A stretch of 6,664 nt of DNA from NCBI GenBank assembly GCA_020343635.1, contig CP070804.1, positions 333,390-340,053 on the forward strand, written 5' to 3'. Positions 1-5,334 of the stretch are shown piece after piece. The notes under the pieces were generated by a model, which saw only the letters and a list, made by a program, of their open reading frames with translations, was not told the DNA's origin and made no database searches. This DNA is from Candidatus Aenigmatarchaeota archaeon (lineage in GTDB: Archaea > Aenigmatarchaeota > Aenigmatarchaeia > QMZP01 > JAFGSV01). The position numbers and the translations under genes were made by a program. Position 1 is the first letter of the stretch, and each line of letters begins with the position of its first letter.

Positions 1-947
1 GTGAAGTCAAATATCCTGGAGAGCTGGGAAACTGTCGAAAGGTTCTCAGGGTTAACCGCTATCGCCTTCGTTGACCTGTACTTGTGCGCCTTCTTTATCC
101 TTGAGAGCTCAAGTTCGTAGAGGTCCCCTCCCGCGATGATGGTGTTCTCGAACTTCTGTGACAGTCCGGTGTGCAGCGTGAACTCCGTTTTGTTGAACGG
201 GTCCTCCACGTACGCCACGCTGTACTGCTCCATTACCGCTTCAAGGAGGCTCATCTGCTCTCCGTTGGTCAGGCTCGCCTTTATCGTGTCGCTCCTGTTT
301 TTGCTGTAATCATAGAACTTTCCGTCCCAGAGGTGGCTGGCCCCCACATCTATCCCCAGTACCATGTTCCAGTCCCTGGCGATATGTTCGAGGAGAAAGA
401 GGGTCTCAGTGTCTCCAAGGTCGCTCAGCCATGCCCCGCTGGCGCTCCTTCCCCTGAGGACGCCCCTTTCCTTCAGTTCCTCGCCGACTACCTTCCACGC
501 CTCGAGCAGGGTGCTGAATGCGTCCATTATATTGCTCTCCCTGTGAGGTATCAGCATGAAGTCCCTCCAGGCGCTCCCGTTCACCGCGATGCCAATTATG
601 TAAGGGAACTTGTTGGCAGGCCCCTTTATCTTCCACAACTCGTTGTTGGTGGCGGCTCTCGCCGAGGCAAGGGACATGGCAAGCATGGGAGCAGGATGCG
701 CATTCTCATTGTTCCCTGCAAGCTGCTCCAGGAGCTTGTCGAAATTCAGCCAGTCCTCTTCATTAAGTCCTGTGAAATTGGGCCTTATGGAGCTGAAGAA
801 CGACTTCATCTCCTTGATTTTCTTCAGGCTGGTGCCGGGCACAGGGACGCTCGCCTCGTATGTGGAAGAGCGCGTCCACAGCTTCGCCTTCAGCGCATAA
901 GAACCAGAACCGTTCAGCGTCACGTAAAGCTTCAGATTCTGTATCAT
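1..947 (-). CDS. Diverged enolase-like protein, apparently lacking key catalytic residues (C-terminus beyond window)
   Basis: About 315 residues are visible. Several blocks line up with enolase: AHPAPMLAMSLASARAA (84-100) with the NAILGVSLAVAKAAA region; NGS..RDFMLIP (124-134) with NGGSHAGN..QEFMILP; GIDVGASHLWDGKFYDY (198-214) with the LDxAASEFYxxGKYDL strand; VEDPF (247-251); GGDLYE (273-278); and AIAVNPENLSTVSQ (295-308) with ALLIKVNQIGTLSE. By hand alignment (yeast numbering), Mg ligands D246 and E295 are kept as D200 and E248. Catalytic E168 is Asp129, E211 falls on Ser170, Mg ligand D320 on Gly274 and catalytic K345 on Asn299. The PSGASTG and SHAGN mobile loops are missing. True 2-phosphoglycerate dehydratase activity therefore looks unlikely, though the fold should be enolase. 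The ATG at 947 is chosen because it opens the conserved frame and a TATA-like box lies about 27 nt upstream; the ATG at 951 is in another, short frame. rpoK lies upstream on the same strand beyond three small genes. The role is unknown. Confidence 0.8.
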   Translation of the reverse strand, partial: MIQNLKLYVTLNGSGSYALKAKLWTRSSTYEASVPVPGTSLKKIKEMKSFFSSIRPNFTGLNEEDWLNFDKLLEQLAGNNENAHPAPMLAMSLASARAATNNELWKIKGPANKFPYIIGIAVNGSAWRDFMLIPHRESNIMDAFSTLLEAWKVVGEELKERGVLRGRSASGAWLSDLGDTETLFLLEHIARDWNMVLGIDVGASHLWDGKFYDYSKNRSDTIKASLTNGEQMSLLEAVMEQYSVAYVEDPFNKTEFTLHTGLSQKFENTIIAGGDLYELELSRIKKAHKYRSTKAIAVNPENLSTVSQLSRIFDF

Positions 948-970
948 GCATTATGATTGGTTTCCCAAAG

Positions 971-978
971 TTAAAAAT
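971..978 (-). promoter_or_regulatory. TATA box of the enolase-like gene
   Basis: The minus strand reads ATTTTTAA here. Its centre is about 27 nt from the ATG at 947, so the transcript would have essentially no 5' leader. Inferred from spacing and composition only. Confidence 0.5.
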
Positions 979-1007
979 GATATTTGGGAGGAACGATGAA
1001 GAAATGA

Positions 1008-1018
1008 CTTTTTAAATA
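1008..1018 (+). promoter_or_regulatory. TATA box of the small membrane protein gene
   Basis: CTTTTTAAATA is centred about 24 nt before the ATG at 1037, the usual spacing for an archaeal leaderless gene. There is no Shine-Dalgarno sequence before the ATG. This box is back to back with the minus-strand TATA of the enolase-like gene. Confidence 0.6.
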
Positions 1019-1036
1019 ACAAAAACAAGATTAATT

Positions 1037-1261
1037 ATGGAAGAAAGAGTTCCTCGAATATTTGTAGCAATAGGTGGTTTGGCTTTTATAATAACATTAT
1101 CCGGGTCCATATGGACAGCTGTATTGGGTATATTGATTGGGTTTCATATACTGGAAAAATATCCTGATAAAAAGATTCATGGGATTATCCCAATTGTAAT
1201 GAATCTATTTGCATTTGTCTTGGTACTGTTCTATTGGTTGATTAACACCTTCTATATATAA
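1037..1261 (+). CDS. Small two-helix membrane protein of unknown function
   Basis: A 74-residue protein with two clear hydrophobic segments, about residues 7-35 (IFVAIGGLAFIITLSGSIW and on) and 47-71 (IHGIIPIVMNLFAFVLVLFYW). A short charged loop (EKYPDKKIH) lies between them, so a membrane hairpin with both ends on the same side is predicted. No family is recognised. The reading frame is supported by a well-placed TATA box 24 nt upstream. Codon use is AT-rich (TTA, ATA, AAA, GAA), unlike the flanking enolase-like, PAC2 and asnA genes that favour CTC, AAG and GAG; this fits a recently acquired or fast-evolving gene. It is divergent from the enolase-like gene and convergent with the unknown gene at 1332-1568. 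There is no evidence for toxin or immunity function beyond small size and hydrophobicity. Confidence 0.6.
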   Translation: MEERVPRIFVAIGGLAFIITLSGSIWTAVLGILIGFHILEKYPDKKIHGIIPIVMNLFAFVLVLFYWLINTFYI

Positions 1262-1274
1262 GAAAATCGATATA

Positions 1275-1290
1275 AGTTTTTGTTCTTTTA
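1275..1290 (+). terminator. T-rich archaeal-type terminator
   Basis: A T-rich run (AGTTTTTGTTCTTTTA) begins 14 nt after the stop codon of the small membrane protein gene. Archaeal RNA polymerase terminates at oligo-T tracts without needing a strong hairpin, and none is seen here. Confidence 0.4.
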
Positions 1291-1296
1291 AGCGTT

Positions 1297-1326
1297 AGGA
1301 ATCGAAGAAGAAGTGACTTTTTTAAG
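1297..1326 (+). repeat. Short imperfect direct repeat, copy 2 (copy 1 at 989-1017)
   Basis: The stretch from AGGAATCGAAGAAGAAG to TGACTTTTTTAAGG closely resembles 989-1017 (AGGAACGATGAAGAAATG, then ACTTTTTAAAT), with only a few mismatches and single-base gaps. Copy 1 contains the TATA box of the 1037 gene; copy 2 lies between two convergent stop codons with no gene start at promoter distance. A third partial match, CGAAGAAGAAG at 1661-1671, lies upstream of the 1713 gene. It could be a duplicated promoter remnant or chance purine-rich similarity. Confidence 0.35.
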
Positions 1327-1331
1327 GACAT

Positions 1332-1568
1332 TTACGTTCCAAAAGCTTCCACGTATTTTTCGAATAATCTTTCAATATAACCTGGAACTTCTGTCTTCAT
1401 AGTGGCTGGACTCCCCGTAAATCTTGAATCTTCTAAATAATCACGTGCTGTCTCTAATATTGAAGCAACCTCTCCCCATGCTTTCGATCTTATAGGATCT
1501 CCTACGGGTACACCATTTGCCGTAGCACCAAGTCTGAAAAAGAAATCACTGAATAACATTTTAACCAC
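1332..1568 (-). CDS. Hypothetical 78-residue protein
   Basis: No family is recognised. The protein is soluble, with a Gly/Pro-containing N-terminal part (residues 13-27, LGATANGVPVGDPIR) followed by probable amphipathic helices at about 28-46 and 60-77. The start is uncertain: a GTG at 1568 lies about 27 nt from a strong TATA box at 1591-1600 and would suit a leaderless message, while the ATG at 1559 (fourth codon) is the alternative; neither has a convincing Shine-Dalgarno sequence. Base composition is AT-richer than the core genes. It converges with the small membrane protein gene and is divergent from the winged-helix-like gene. The clear promoter and intact frame argue for a real gene, but the function cannot be stated. 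Confidence 0.55.
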   Translation of the reverse strand: MVKMLFSDFFFRLGATANGVPVGDPIRSKAWGEVASILETARDYLEDSRFTGSPATMKTEVPGYIERLFEKYVEAFGT

Positions 1569-1589
1569 TTTATTGATATACTGACAGAG

Positions 1590-1601
1590 CCTTTATAAAG
1601 G
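1590..1601 (-). promoter_or_regulatory. Palindromic TATA box (CCTTTATAAAGG) of the 1332-1568 gene
   Basis: A perfect 12-bp palindrome containing TTTATAAA, centred about 27 nt upstream of the GTG at 1568 on the minus strand. Being symmetrical it could in principle work in both directions, but no plus-strand start codon lies at promoter distance. Confidence 0.55.
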
Positions 1602-1683
1602 TTTCGTTTTTGTTACTCTCTAATTGTTAAAAATCATTAATCAATGAAAAAGACACGAAACGAAGAAGAAGCCGTGCGATGTG

Positions 1684-1694
1684 CTTAAAAAATT
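1684..1694 (+). promoter_or_regulatory. TATA box of the winged-helix-like gene
   Basis: CTTAAAAAATT is centred about 24 nt before the ATG at 1713, and no ribosome-binding site intervenes. This is consistent with a leaderless transcript. Confidence 0.5.
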
Positions 1695-1712
1695 ACCTTC
1701 CTTTTATGATAT

Positions 1713-1949
1713 ATGGAATTATCAGAAGCTGCCAATCGCTTATTAAAAATAATGGCAGAGCATCCGGATTATAACAGAAGCGAGTTACTTCTTAAAGCGC
1801 TGAGAATCGATTACATAAACCAGGGGAAAAATCTGGACGTGAACGATGCAAGAAGGGCAATAGAAGAAGCTGTTGGAAGTGGGCGACTAGAAACAGAAGT
1901 TGTACGTGGGGAAAAAAGATATTCTCTATCTGACGTAGAAGAAACATAA
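1713..1949 (+). CDS. Small winged-helix-like protein, function unknown
   Basis: A 78-residue charged, soluble protein. Predicted order: helix at about 2-16 (ELSEAANRLLKIMAE), helix at about 20-34 (NRSELLLKALRIDYI), helix at about 42-55 (VNDARRAIEEAVGS), then a beta-hairpin-like end, GRLETEVVRGEKRYSL (57-72). Three helices followed by a two-stranded wing resemble a small winged helix-turn-helix domain, as in many archaeal DNA-binding proteins. This is judged from pattern only; no specific family is recognised and DNA binding is an inference. It is the third gene of the AT-richer alternating-strand group between the enolase-like gene and rpoK. It ends 2 nt before the rpoK stop codon on the other strand, so the two genes are tightly convergent. 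Confidence 0.6.
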   Translation: MELSEAANRLLKIMAEHPDYNRSELLLKALRIDYINQGKNLDVNDARRAIEEAVGSGRLETEVVRGEKRYSLSDVEET

Positions 1950-1951
1950 AT

Positions 1952-2146
1952 TCAGGAAAGCATTGATATCCTTCGGCTGTCGATTGGAATGAGCTCCTTC
2001 TCCCACTCGAGCTTTGCTATGTCAAGGGGTTCAGTCATCCCTGAAGGCACCCTCACAAGAATCGGAGCGCCCTGTGATATCTGGAGCGCCCTGGCAGAAA
2101 GTATCCTGACCTTCTCGAAATGCGTGTAATCTTCCTTTGGTCTCAT
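1952..2146 (-). CDS. rpoK: DNA-directed RNA polymerase subunit K (Rpo6/omega homologue)
   Basis: A 64-residue protein with the hallmark archaeal RpoK blocks: THFEKVRILSARALQISQGAPIL (about 8-30), which matches the T-x-(Y/F)-E-x-x-R-I-x-x-x-R-A-L-Q-I-x-x-G-A-P pattern, then LDIAKLEWEKELIPIDSRR (41-59), which ends in the family's conserved (L/I)-P-I-x-x-R-R. RpoK corresponds to eukaryotic Rpb6 and bacterial omega; it clamps the largest subunit's C-terminal region and supports polymerase assembly. Length is normal for archaea, where the acidic N-terminal tail of Rpb6 is absent. It lies 50 bp downstream of the PAC2-family gene on the same strand. A strong TATA box just after that gene's stop suggests its own promoter, with a leader of about 20 nt. 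In euryarchaea rpoK is often next to enolase; here an enolase-like gene follows on the same strand after about 1 kb. Confidence 0.93.
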   Translation of the reverse strand: MRPKEDYTHFEKVRILSARALQISQGAPILVRVPSGMTEPLDIAKLEWEKELIPIDSRRISMLS

Positions 2147-2185
2147 AATTAACCCCGCATGAATGTAAATAATAGTGTATGTCCC

Positions 2186-2195
2186 CTTTTATAAA
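2186..2195 (-). promoter_or_regulatory. TATA box for rpoK in the PAC2-rpoK gap
   Basis: TTTATAAAAG on the minus strand begins 2 nt after the PAC2-family stop codon. It predicts transcription starting near 2165, about 20 nt before the rpoK ATG. rpoK may thus be transcribed separately from, or in addition to, read-through from the upstream gene. Confidence 0.5.
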
Positions 2196-2196
2196 T

Positions 2197-2988
2197 TTAT
2201 CCTATGTACCTGAGCTGCTCGCCCGAGGAAGGCGCTTTTGAGGCCTTGGCCAGTTCAGAAACAGCCTTCATCTGGAGACCTTCGACCTTCTTGATGAACT
2301 TCTCCATCTCATCGACCTTCTTCTCAAGCTTGCCCATGTCTATCTTCAGTCCGAACATCTTGACAAGAACATCAAGCGCGCTTTCCGCAGCCTTGGGATC
2401 TGTCACTATGGGGAAGCCGCTGGTCTGTCCAAGCAGGCAGAGCCCCTCGATGCCCCGTTCCTTTCCAATCCCGAGCATGAGCCCTGCAGCGCCCACTATG
2501 TATCCGACCTTCTCGCCTGCGTTGAAGTCTATCTTGTACTTCCTGTACTTCTTCATCACCTTTTCATCGCTGACTGCGCCTATGAGGCCCTTGGCTGAAT
2601 CCAGTTCTCCGGTTGCCAGCCCGCCTACGGTAATTATCTCCTTCACCCCCAGCTTCTCCGCGAAGTCCATTATGACATCTATGACTTCATAATGACCCTG
2701 CGGCGAAAGCGACTGGCAGTCTCCCACGAGGAATATCATGTCCCTCTCACCGGCTTTCTTGCCCTTGTAATAGTAGAGCTCGTTCTTCAGGAGGCTTGCA
2801 ACACTCTTGTCATGCAGGACCACGAAGGGGAAGAACCATTTCGAATGCAGCTCGGCGAACTTCTTCGCCTTCAGCTCGCTGACCAAATATCCCACGGCCA
2901 CCCTTCCTATGTTGCCGACTCCGGGCAATCCTACAAGAAGCAGTGGTTTGCTGAGCCTGGGCTTCTCCAAGACCTTTATCTTTGTCAT
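2197..2988 (-). CDS. PAC2-family protein, proteasome assembly chaperone homologue (PbaB type)
   Basis: The 263-residue product starts with a short strand followed by LLLVGLPGVGNIGRVAVGYLV (about 17-37), the signature glycine-rich loop of archaeal PAC2-family proteins (COG2047 type). Further family-like blocks are FLVGDCQSLSPQGHYEV (about 87-103), ITVGGLATGEL (about 118-128) and GLCLLGQTSGFPIVTDPKAAESAL (about 182-205). The C-terminal part (about 210-250) is lysine- and glutamate-rich and probably a coiled coil. Archaeal homologues PbaA/PbaB are related to eukaryotic Pac1/Pac2 and have been linked to proteasome assembly or proteasome binding through a C-terminal HbYX-type tail. This protein ends in LRYIG, with tyrosine third from the end rather than penultimate, so docking is uncertain. 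The ATG at 2988 is preferred over an in-frame GTG at 2997, because GTGAT just before it resembles a short Shine-Dalgarno sequence. It is divergent from asnA. Confidence 0.85.
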   Translation of the reverse strand: MTKIKVLEKPRLSKPLLLVGLPGVGNIGRVAVGYLVSELKAKKFAELHSKWFFPFVVLHDKSVASLLKNELYYYKGKKAGERDMIFLVGDCQSLSPQGHYEVIDVIMDFAEKLGVKEIITVGGLATGELDSAKGLIGAVSDEKVMKKYRKYKIDFNAGEKVGYIVGAAGLMLGIGKERGIEGLCLLGQTSGFPIVTDPKAAESALDVLVKMFGLKIDMGKLEKKVDEMEKFIKKVEGLQMKAVSELAKASKAPSSGEQLRYIG

Positions 2989-3019
2989 AAAAATCACTGT
3001 TAATCTATTTGTCCGCCCG

Positions 3020-3030
3020 GTTTATATAAC
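3020..3030 (-). promoter_or_regulatory. TATA box of the PAC2-family gene
   Basis: The minus strand reads GTTATATAAAC, centred 28 nt from the GTG at 2997 and 37 nt from the ATG at 2988. A short leader before the ATG is the likeliest reading. It is divergent from the asnA TATA box 25 nt away. Confidence 0.6.
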
Positions 3031-3048
3031 CCAATGGCTACTGCTTAA

Positions 3049-3059
3049 GTATTTATACA
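3049..3059 (+). promoter_or_regulatory. TATA box of asnA
   Basis: GTATTTATACA is centred about 28 nt before the asnA ATG at 3082, giving a leader of only a few nucleotides. A purine-rich GGATAGA just before the ATG is at best a weak ribosome-binding site. Confidence 0.6.
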
Positions 3060-3081
3060 AATCGCCTGCAAATAGGATAGA

Positions 3082-4128
3082 ATGAAAAAGATTATTGCAG
3101 GGAAACATTTCCCCGAAGGGTATAAGAGCAAACTGGACTTCTTCGAGACAGAGGAAGGCATACACTTCATAAAGAAGCATTTCCAGAAGGCTCTTGCAGA
3201 TAGGCTTTCCCTCAGGCGCGTTTCAGCTCCAAGGTTCATATTCATTGATGGCGGGCTGCAGGACGACCTTGCAGGCACGCAGGTTCCAGTAGGGTTCAAG
3301 ACGACATTCTCAGACAAGCGCGTCGAGATGGTCCACAGCCTAGCCAAGTGGAAACGGCATGCGCTCGCAAAGTACGGTTTCCCCGAAGGCATAGGACTCT
3401 ACACGGACATGGACGCCGTGAGGAAGGACGAGGCCGTAAGCCCCATACACAGCGTTTATGTCGACCAGTGGGATTGGGAGAAGGTCATAGCTCCCGAACA
3501 GAGAAGTCTGGAATTCCTCAAGTCCGTGGTGAGGAAGATATATGAAGCTTTGAGGGAAACGGAAGCAGAGGTCTGCAGGAAGTTCCCGGTACTCAAAGTG
3601 AGACTTCCGGTTGACATTACCTTCGTGCACGCTGAAGACTTGGAAGAGATGTATCCTGATATGACTCCTGATGAGCGCGAGGACGCGATAACGAAGAAAT
3701 TCGGCGTTGTGTTCATAATAGGAATAGGTGAAAAATTAAAGTCCGGTTATCCACACGATTTAAGAGCCGCCGACTACGATGACTGGTCAACCCCCACCCT
3801 AGATGGTAAGAAAGGTCTGAACGGCGATATCATTGTCTGGGACGATATCAGAGGGAAGGCGCTTGAACTCTCGTCCATGGGCATCCGCGTGGATCCGGAA
3901 TCCATGAAGAGGCAGCTTGCGCTGATGGGACTGAGCCAGAGAGAATCCATGGAGTTCCACAGCGGCGTCATCGAAGGTTCGATACCTCCCAGCATAGGAG
4001 GAGGTATAGGCCAGTCGAGGATATGCATGTTCCTCCTTCAGAAGGCACATATTGGTGAAGTTCAGGCAGGTGTCTGGCCGGAAGAGGTCGAAAGGGCTTT
4101 TGAAGAACAGGGAGTAATGCTGCTCTAG
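3082..4128 (+). CDS. asnA: Aspartate-ammonia ligase (ammonia-dependent asparagine synthetase)
   Basis: The 348-residue protein matches bacterial AsnA throughout. AsnA makes asparagine from aspartate, ammonia and ATP (giving AMP and pyrophosphate) in the cytoplasm and has a class II aminoacyl-tRNA-synthetase-like fold. Conserved blocks seen: LQDDLAGTQVPV (59-70, containing the aspartate of the TQDNLSG region), VHSLAKWKR (84-92), GLYTDMDAVR (105-114), HSVYVDQWDWE (123-133), RAADYDDWSTP (228-238), GLNGDIIVWD (245-254), ELSSMGIRVD (262-271), IGGGIGQSR (305-313) and HIGEVQAGVWP (323-333). It is slightly longer than the 330-residue E. coli enzyme; the N-terminal lead-in and RLSLRRVSAPRF resemble the longer clostridial and Bacteroidetes forms. 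The archaeal AspRS-like asparagine synthetase is a different family, so this points to old transfer from bacteria. Composition matches its neighbours. Its stop codon overlaps that of tatD on the other strand. Confidence 0.97.
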   Translation: MKKIIAGKHFPEGYKSKLDFFETEEGIHFIKKHFQKALADRLSLRRVSAPRFIFIDGGLQDDLAGTQVPVGFKTTFSDKRVEMVHSLAKWKRHALAKYGFPEGIGLYTDMDAVRKDEAVSPIHSVYVDQWDWEKVIAPEQRSLEFLKSVVRKIYEALRETEAEVCRKFPVLKVRLPVDITFVHAEDLEEMYPDMTPDEREDAITKKFGVVFIIGIGEKLKSGYPHDLRAADYDDWSTPTLDGKKGLNGDIIVWDDIRGKALELSSMGIRVDPESMKRQLALMGLSQRESMEFHSGVIEGSIPPSIGGGIGQSRICMFLLQKAHIGEVQAGVWPEEVERAFEEQGVMLL

Positions 4129-4916
4129 AGCCGCAGCCCGAATATCTTCACAGCGTTCTCTGTTGTCTTCTGAAGAACTTCTTGCACGCTCACCTTCTTC
4201 AGCTCTGCTATCTTCTCGGCTGAGAAACGGATGTTCCACGGGTAGTTCTTATTGGGGTCGAATCCGGGTTTGAGCCTGTCCGCCATTCCTTTGGTCTCCA
4301 GGTACTTGCTGGGCGAAAGGAAGGGGGCGTCAGTCTCGAGCGTCATCTGCTCCAGGGGAACCATTTTGGCGATCTTCCTCAGCTGCTTCGAAAGGAGCAC
4401 GTGAGTAGAGATGGATATGTAGAACCCCTGCTTCAGAATCTCCTCTGCCAGTTCGCGGGACCCGGAGTAGCAGTGGAAAATGACAGGCATTTGCAGGGTT
4501 TTCACCATCCCGAAGCATTCCGGCTCAGCGTCCCAGCTGTGTACGACCAGGGGCTTGTTGAGTTCCTCGGCGAGTTTTATAAAGTCCGAAAATACTTTCT
4601 TCTGCTGCTCCCGCTTTTGAGGGTCTCTGACCCAGTGATAGTCAAGCCCTACCTCGCCTATGCCAACTATGCTGCCCTTCTCTTTCCTTATCATCTCCAT
4701 GACTTTCTCAGGGTGGCCGTCACCTTCAGCTGGATGGTATCCCATGCTGGGGAAGAGATGCGGGTGCTTAGCGCAGAGCTTAAACGCGAGCAATCCCTCA
4801 TCATACCTGGCAGATGTCACTATGACTGCGGTCATCTCATGCTCGCATTCTTTCGCTATCTTTTCAGGATCCTCCCCGTAATCCGGGAAACAGAGATGTG
4901 CGTGGGTATCTATCAT
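4125..4916 (-). CDS. tatD: TatD-family metal-dependent hydrolase (putative deoxyribonuclease)
   Basis: The 263-residue product covers a complete TatD TIM-barrel. Metal-binding residues expected for the family are all present: H5 and H7 (DTHAHL), E88 (GIGEVGLDYH), H126 (PLVVHS), H148 (IFHCYSG) and D196 (LETDAPFL). Characterised members are cytoplasmic Mg-dependent 3'-5' exonucleases or DNases linked to DNA repair and turnover; the substrate here cannot be told from sequence. After the DAPFL motif the usual short R-N-E-P segment is replaced by a longer stretch (about 204-230) ending in NYPWNIR, a modest departure near the active site. The ATG at 4916 opens the standard MIDTHAHL start; AGGTG lies a few nt upstream and a TATA-like CTTTTTAAACC sits about 27 nt away. 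It converges on asnA with a 3-bp overlap and is divergent from the orphan gene at 4993. Confidence 0.92.
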   Translation of the reverse strand: MIDTHAHLCFPDYGEDPEKIAKECEHEMTAVIVTSARYDEGLLAFKLCAKHPHLFPSMGYHPAEGDGHPEKVMEMIRKEKGSIVGIGEVGLDYHWVRDPQKREQQKKVFSDFIKLAEELNKPLVVHSWDAEPECFGMVKTLQMPVIFHCYSGSRELAEEILKQGFYISISTHVLLSKQLRKIAKMVPLEQMTLETDAPFLSPSKYLETKGMADRLKPGFDPNKNYPWNIRFSAEKIAELKKVSVQEVLQKTTENAVKIFGLRL

Positions 4917-4938
4917 AGAAACACCTTTAATCGAGGGG

Positions 4939-4949
4939 TTTAAAAAGGA
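4939..4949 (-). promoter_or_regulatory. TATA-like box of tatD
   Basis: CTTTTTAAACC on the minus strand is centred about 27 nt from the ATG at 4916. A second minus-strand candidate (TTATAAACC, 4952-4960) would give a short leader containing AGGTG, so which box is used is open. Confidence 0.5.
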
Positions 4950-4950
4950 T

Positions 4951-4961
4951 AGGTTTATAAG
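4951..4961 (+). promoter_or_regulatory. TATA box of the 4993 gene
   Basis: AGGTTTATAAG on the plus strand predicts a start near 4980, giving a leader of roughly 13 nt that contains the ribosome-binding sequence GGTGAT. It overlaps a possible tatD box on the other strand. Confidence 0.5.
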
Positions 4962-4992
4962 TTCTCCACATTAGAATGCTGATGGTGATTCT

Positions 4993-5319
4993 GTGGCGGA
5001 AACACATGATGTTATACCCCCATATGAGGTGATACCCCTAATACCGCAAAAAGAGATATACAGAGGAGGGTTCACTAATCTTCTCTGTGGACTCATGGGC
5101 GCGTTAACGAACTTCGACTTCACATATCAACCTAGGGAAGAAGATCAAACAGCAGATATTAGTTTCCAGGGATATGAAATTGGTAATCTGCAAGAAGGAC
5201 AGGAACCGGATACATACTTACTACGTGTCTTGAGTCGCTTCCCGTATATCGAGGAAATCAAAGCAGTACTGAATGAGGCTGGCTTTGAAACACAATCAGA
5301 GCCATACTTTGAAACCTAG
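4993..5319 (+). CDS. Hypothetical 108-residue acidic protein
   Basis: No family is recognised. The protein is acidic and soluble, starts at a GTG (GTG GCG GAA ACA), and has a proline-rich N-terminal segment (residues 9-18). A moderately hydrophobic stretch RGGFTNLLCGLMGALTNFDF (24-43) follows, then an acidic middle region and a C-terminal alpha-beta-like part (about 74-105, with PYIEEIKAVLNEAGFETQ). The start is fixed by GGTGAT at 4984-4989, matching the anti-Shine-Dalgarno end of archaeal 16S rRNA, although the 3-nt spacer is short; nearby ATGs at 4976 and 4982 are out of frame. Codon use is AT-richer than tatD and the protease gene, like the small genes at 1037-1949. It converges with the S16 protease gene, ending 15 nt from that stop codon. 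Confidence 0.65.
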   Translation: MAETHDVIPPYEVIPLIPQKEIYRGGFTNLLCGLMGALTNFDFTYQPREEDQTADISFQGYEIGNLQEGQEPDTYLLRVLSRFPYIEEIKAVLNEAGFETQSEPYFET

Positions 5320-5334
5320 TTATAACCAGAGATC

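Noticed and set aside
763..951. Minus-strand 62-codon frame starting at the ATG at 951
   Set aside because: It is a shifted frame inside the enolase-like gene; the frame from 947 continues for over 300 codons with homology.
171..956. Plus-strand open frame of 261 codons
   Set aside because: It lies antisense to the enolase-like gene, its translation is rich in Arg/His/Pro with no domain pattern, and the minus-strand frame shows clear enolase blocks.
2204..2692. Plus-strand 162-codon frame
   Set aside because: Antisense to the PAC2-family gene; Ser/Pro-rich shadow translation with no start signals.
2989..2997. GTG start at 2997 for the PAC2-family gene
   Set aside because: It adds only three residues; the ATG at 2988 has a GTGAT ribosome-binding match before it and begins where the conserved sequence starts. 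A leaderless GTG is not fully excluded.
2692..3085. Plus-strand frames over the 5' end of the PAC2-family gene
   Set aside because: Antisense shadows; the region contains the real divergent promoters for PAC2 and asnA.
3799..4239. Minus-strand 146-codon frame
   Set aside because: Covers the 3' ends of both asnA and tatD out of frame; both real genes are certain.
4401..4943. Plus-strand 180-codon frame
   Set aside because: Antisense to tatD, whose metal-binding residues are all present on the other strand.
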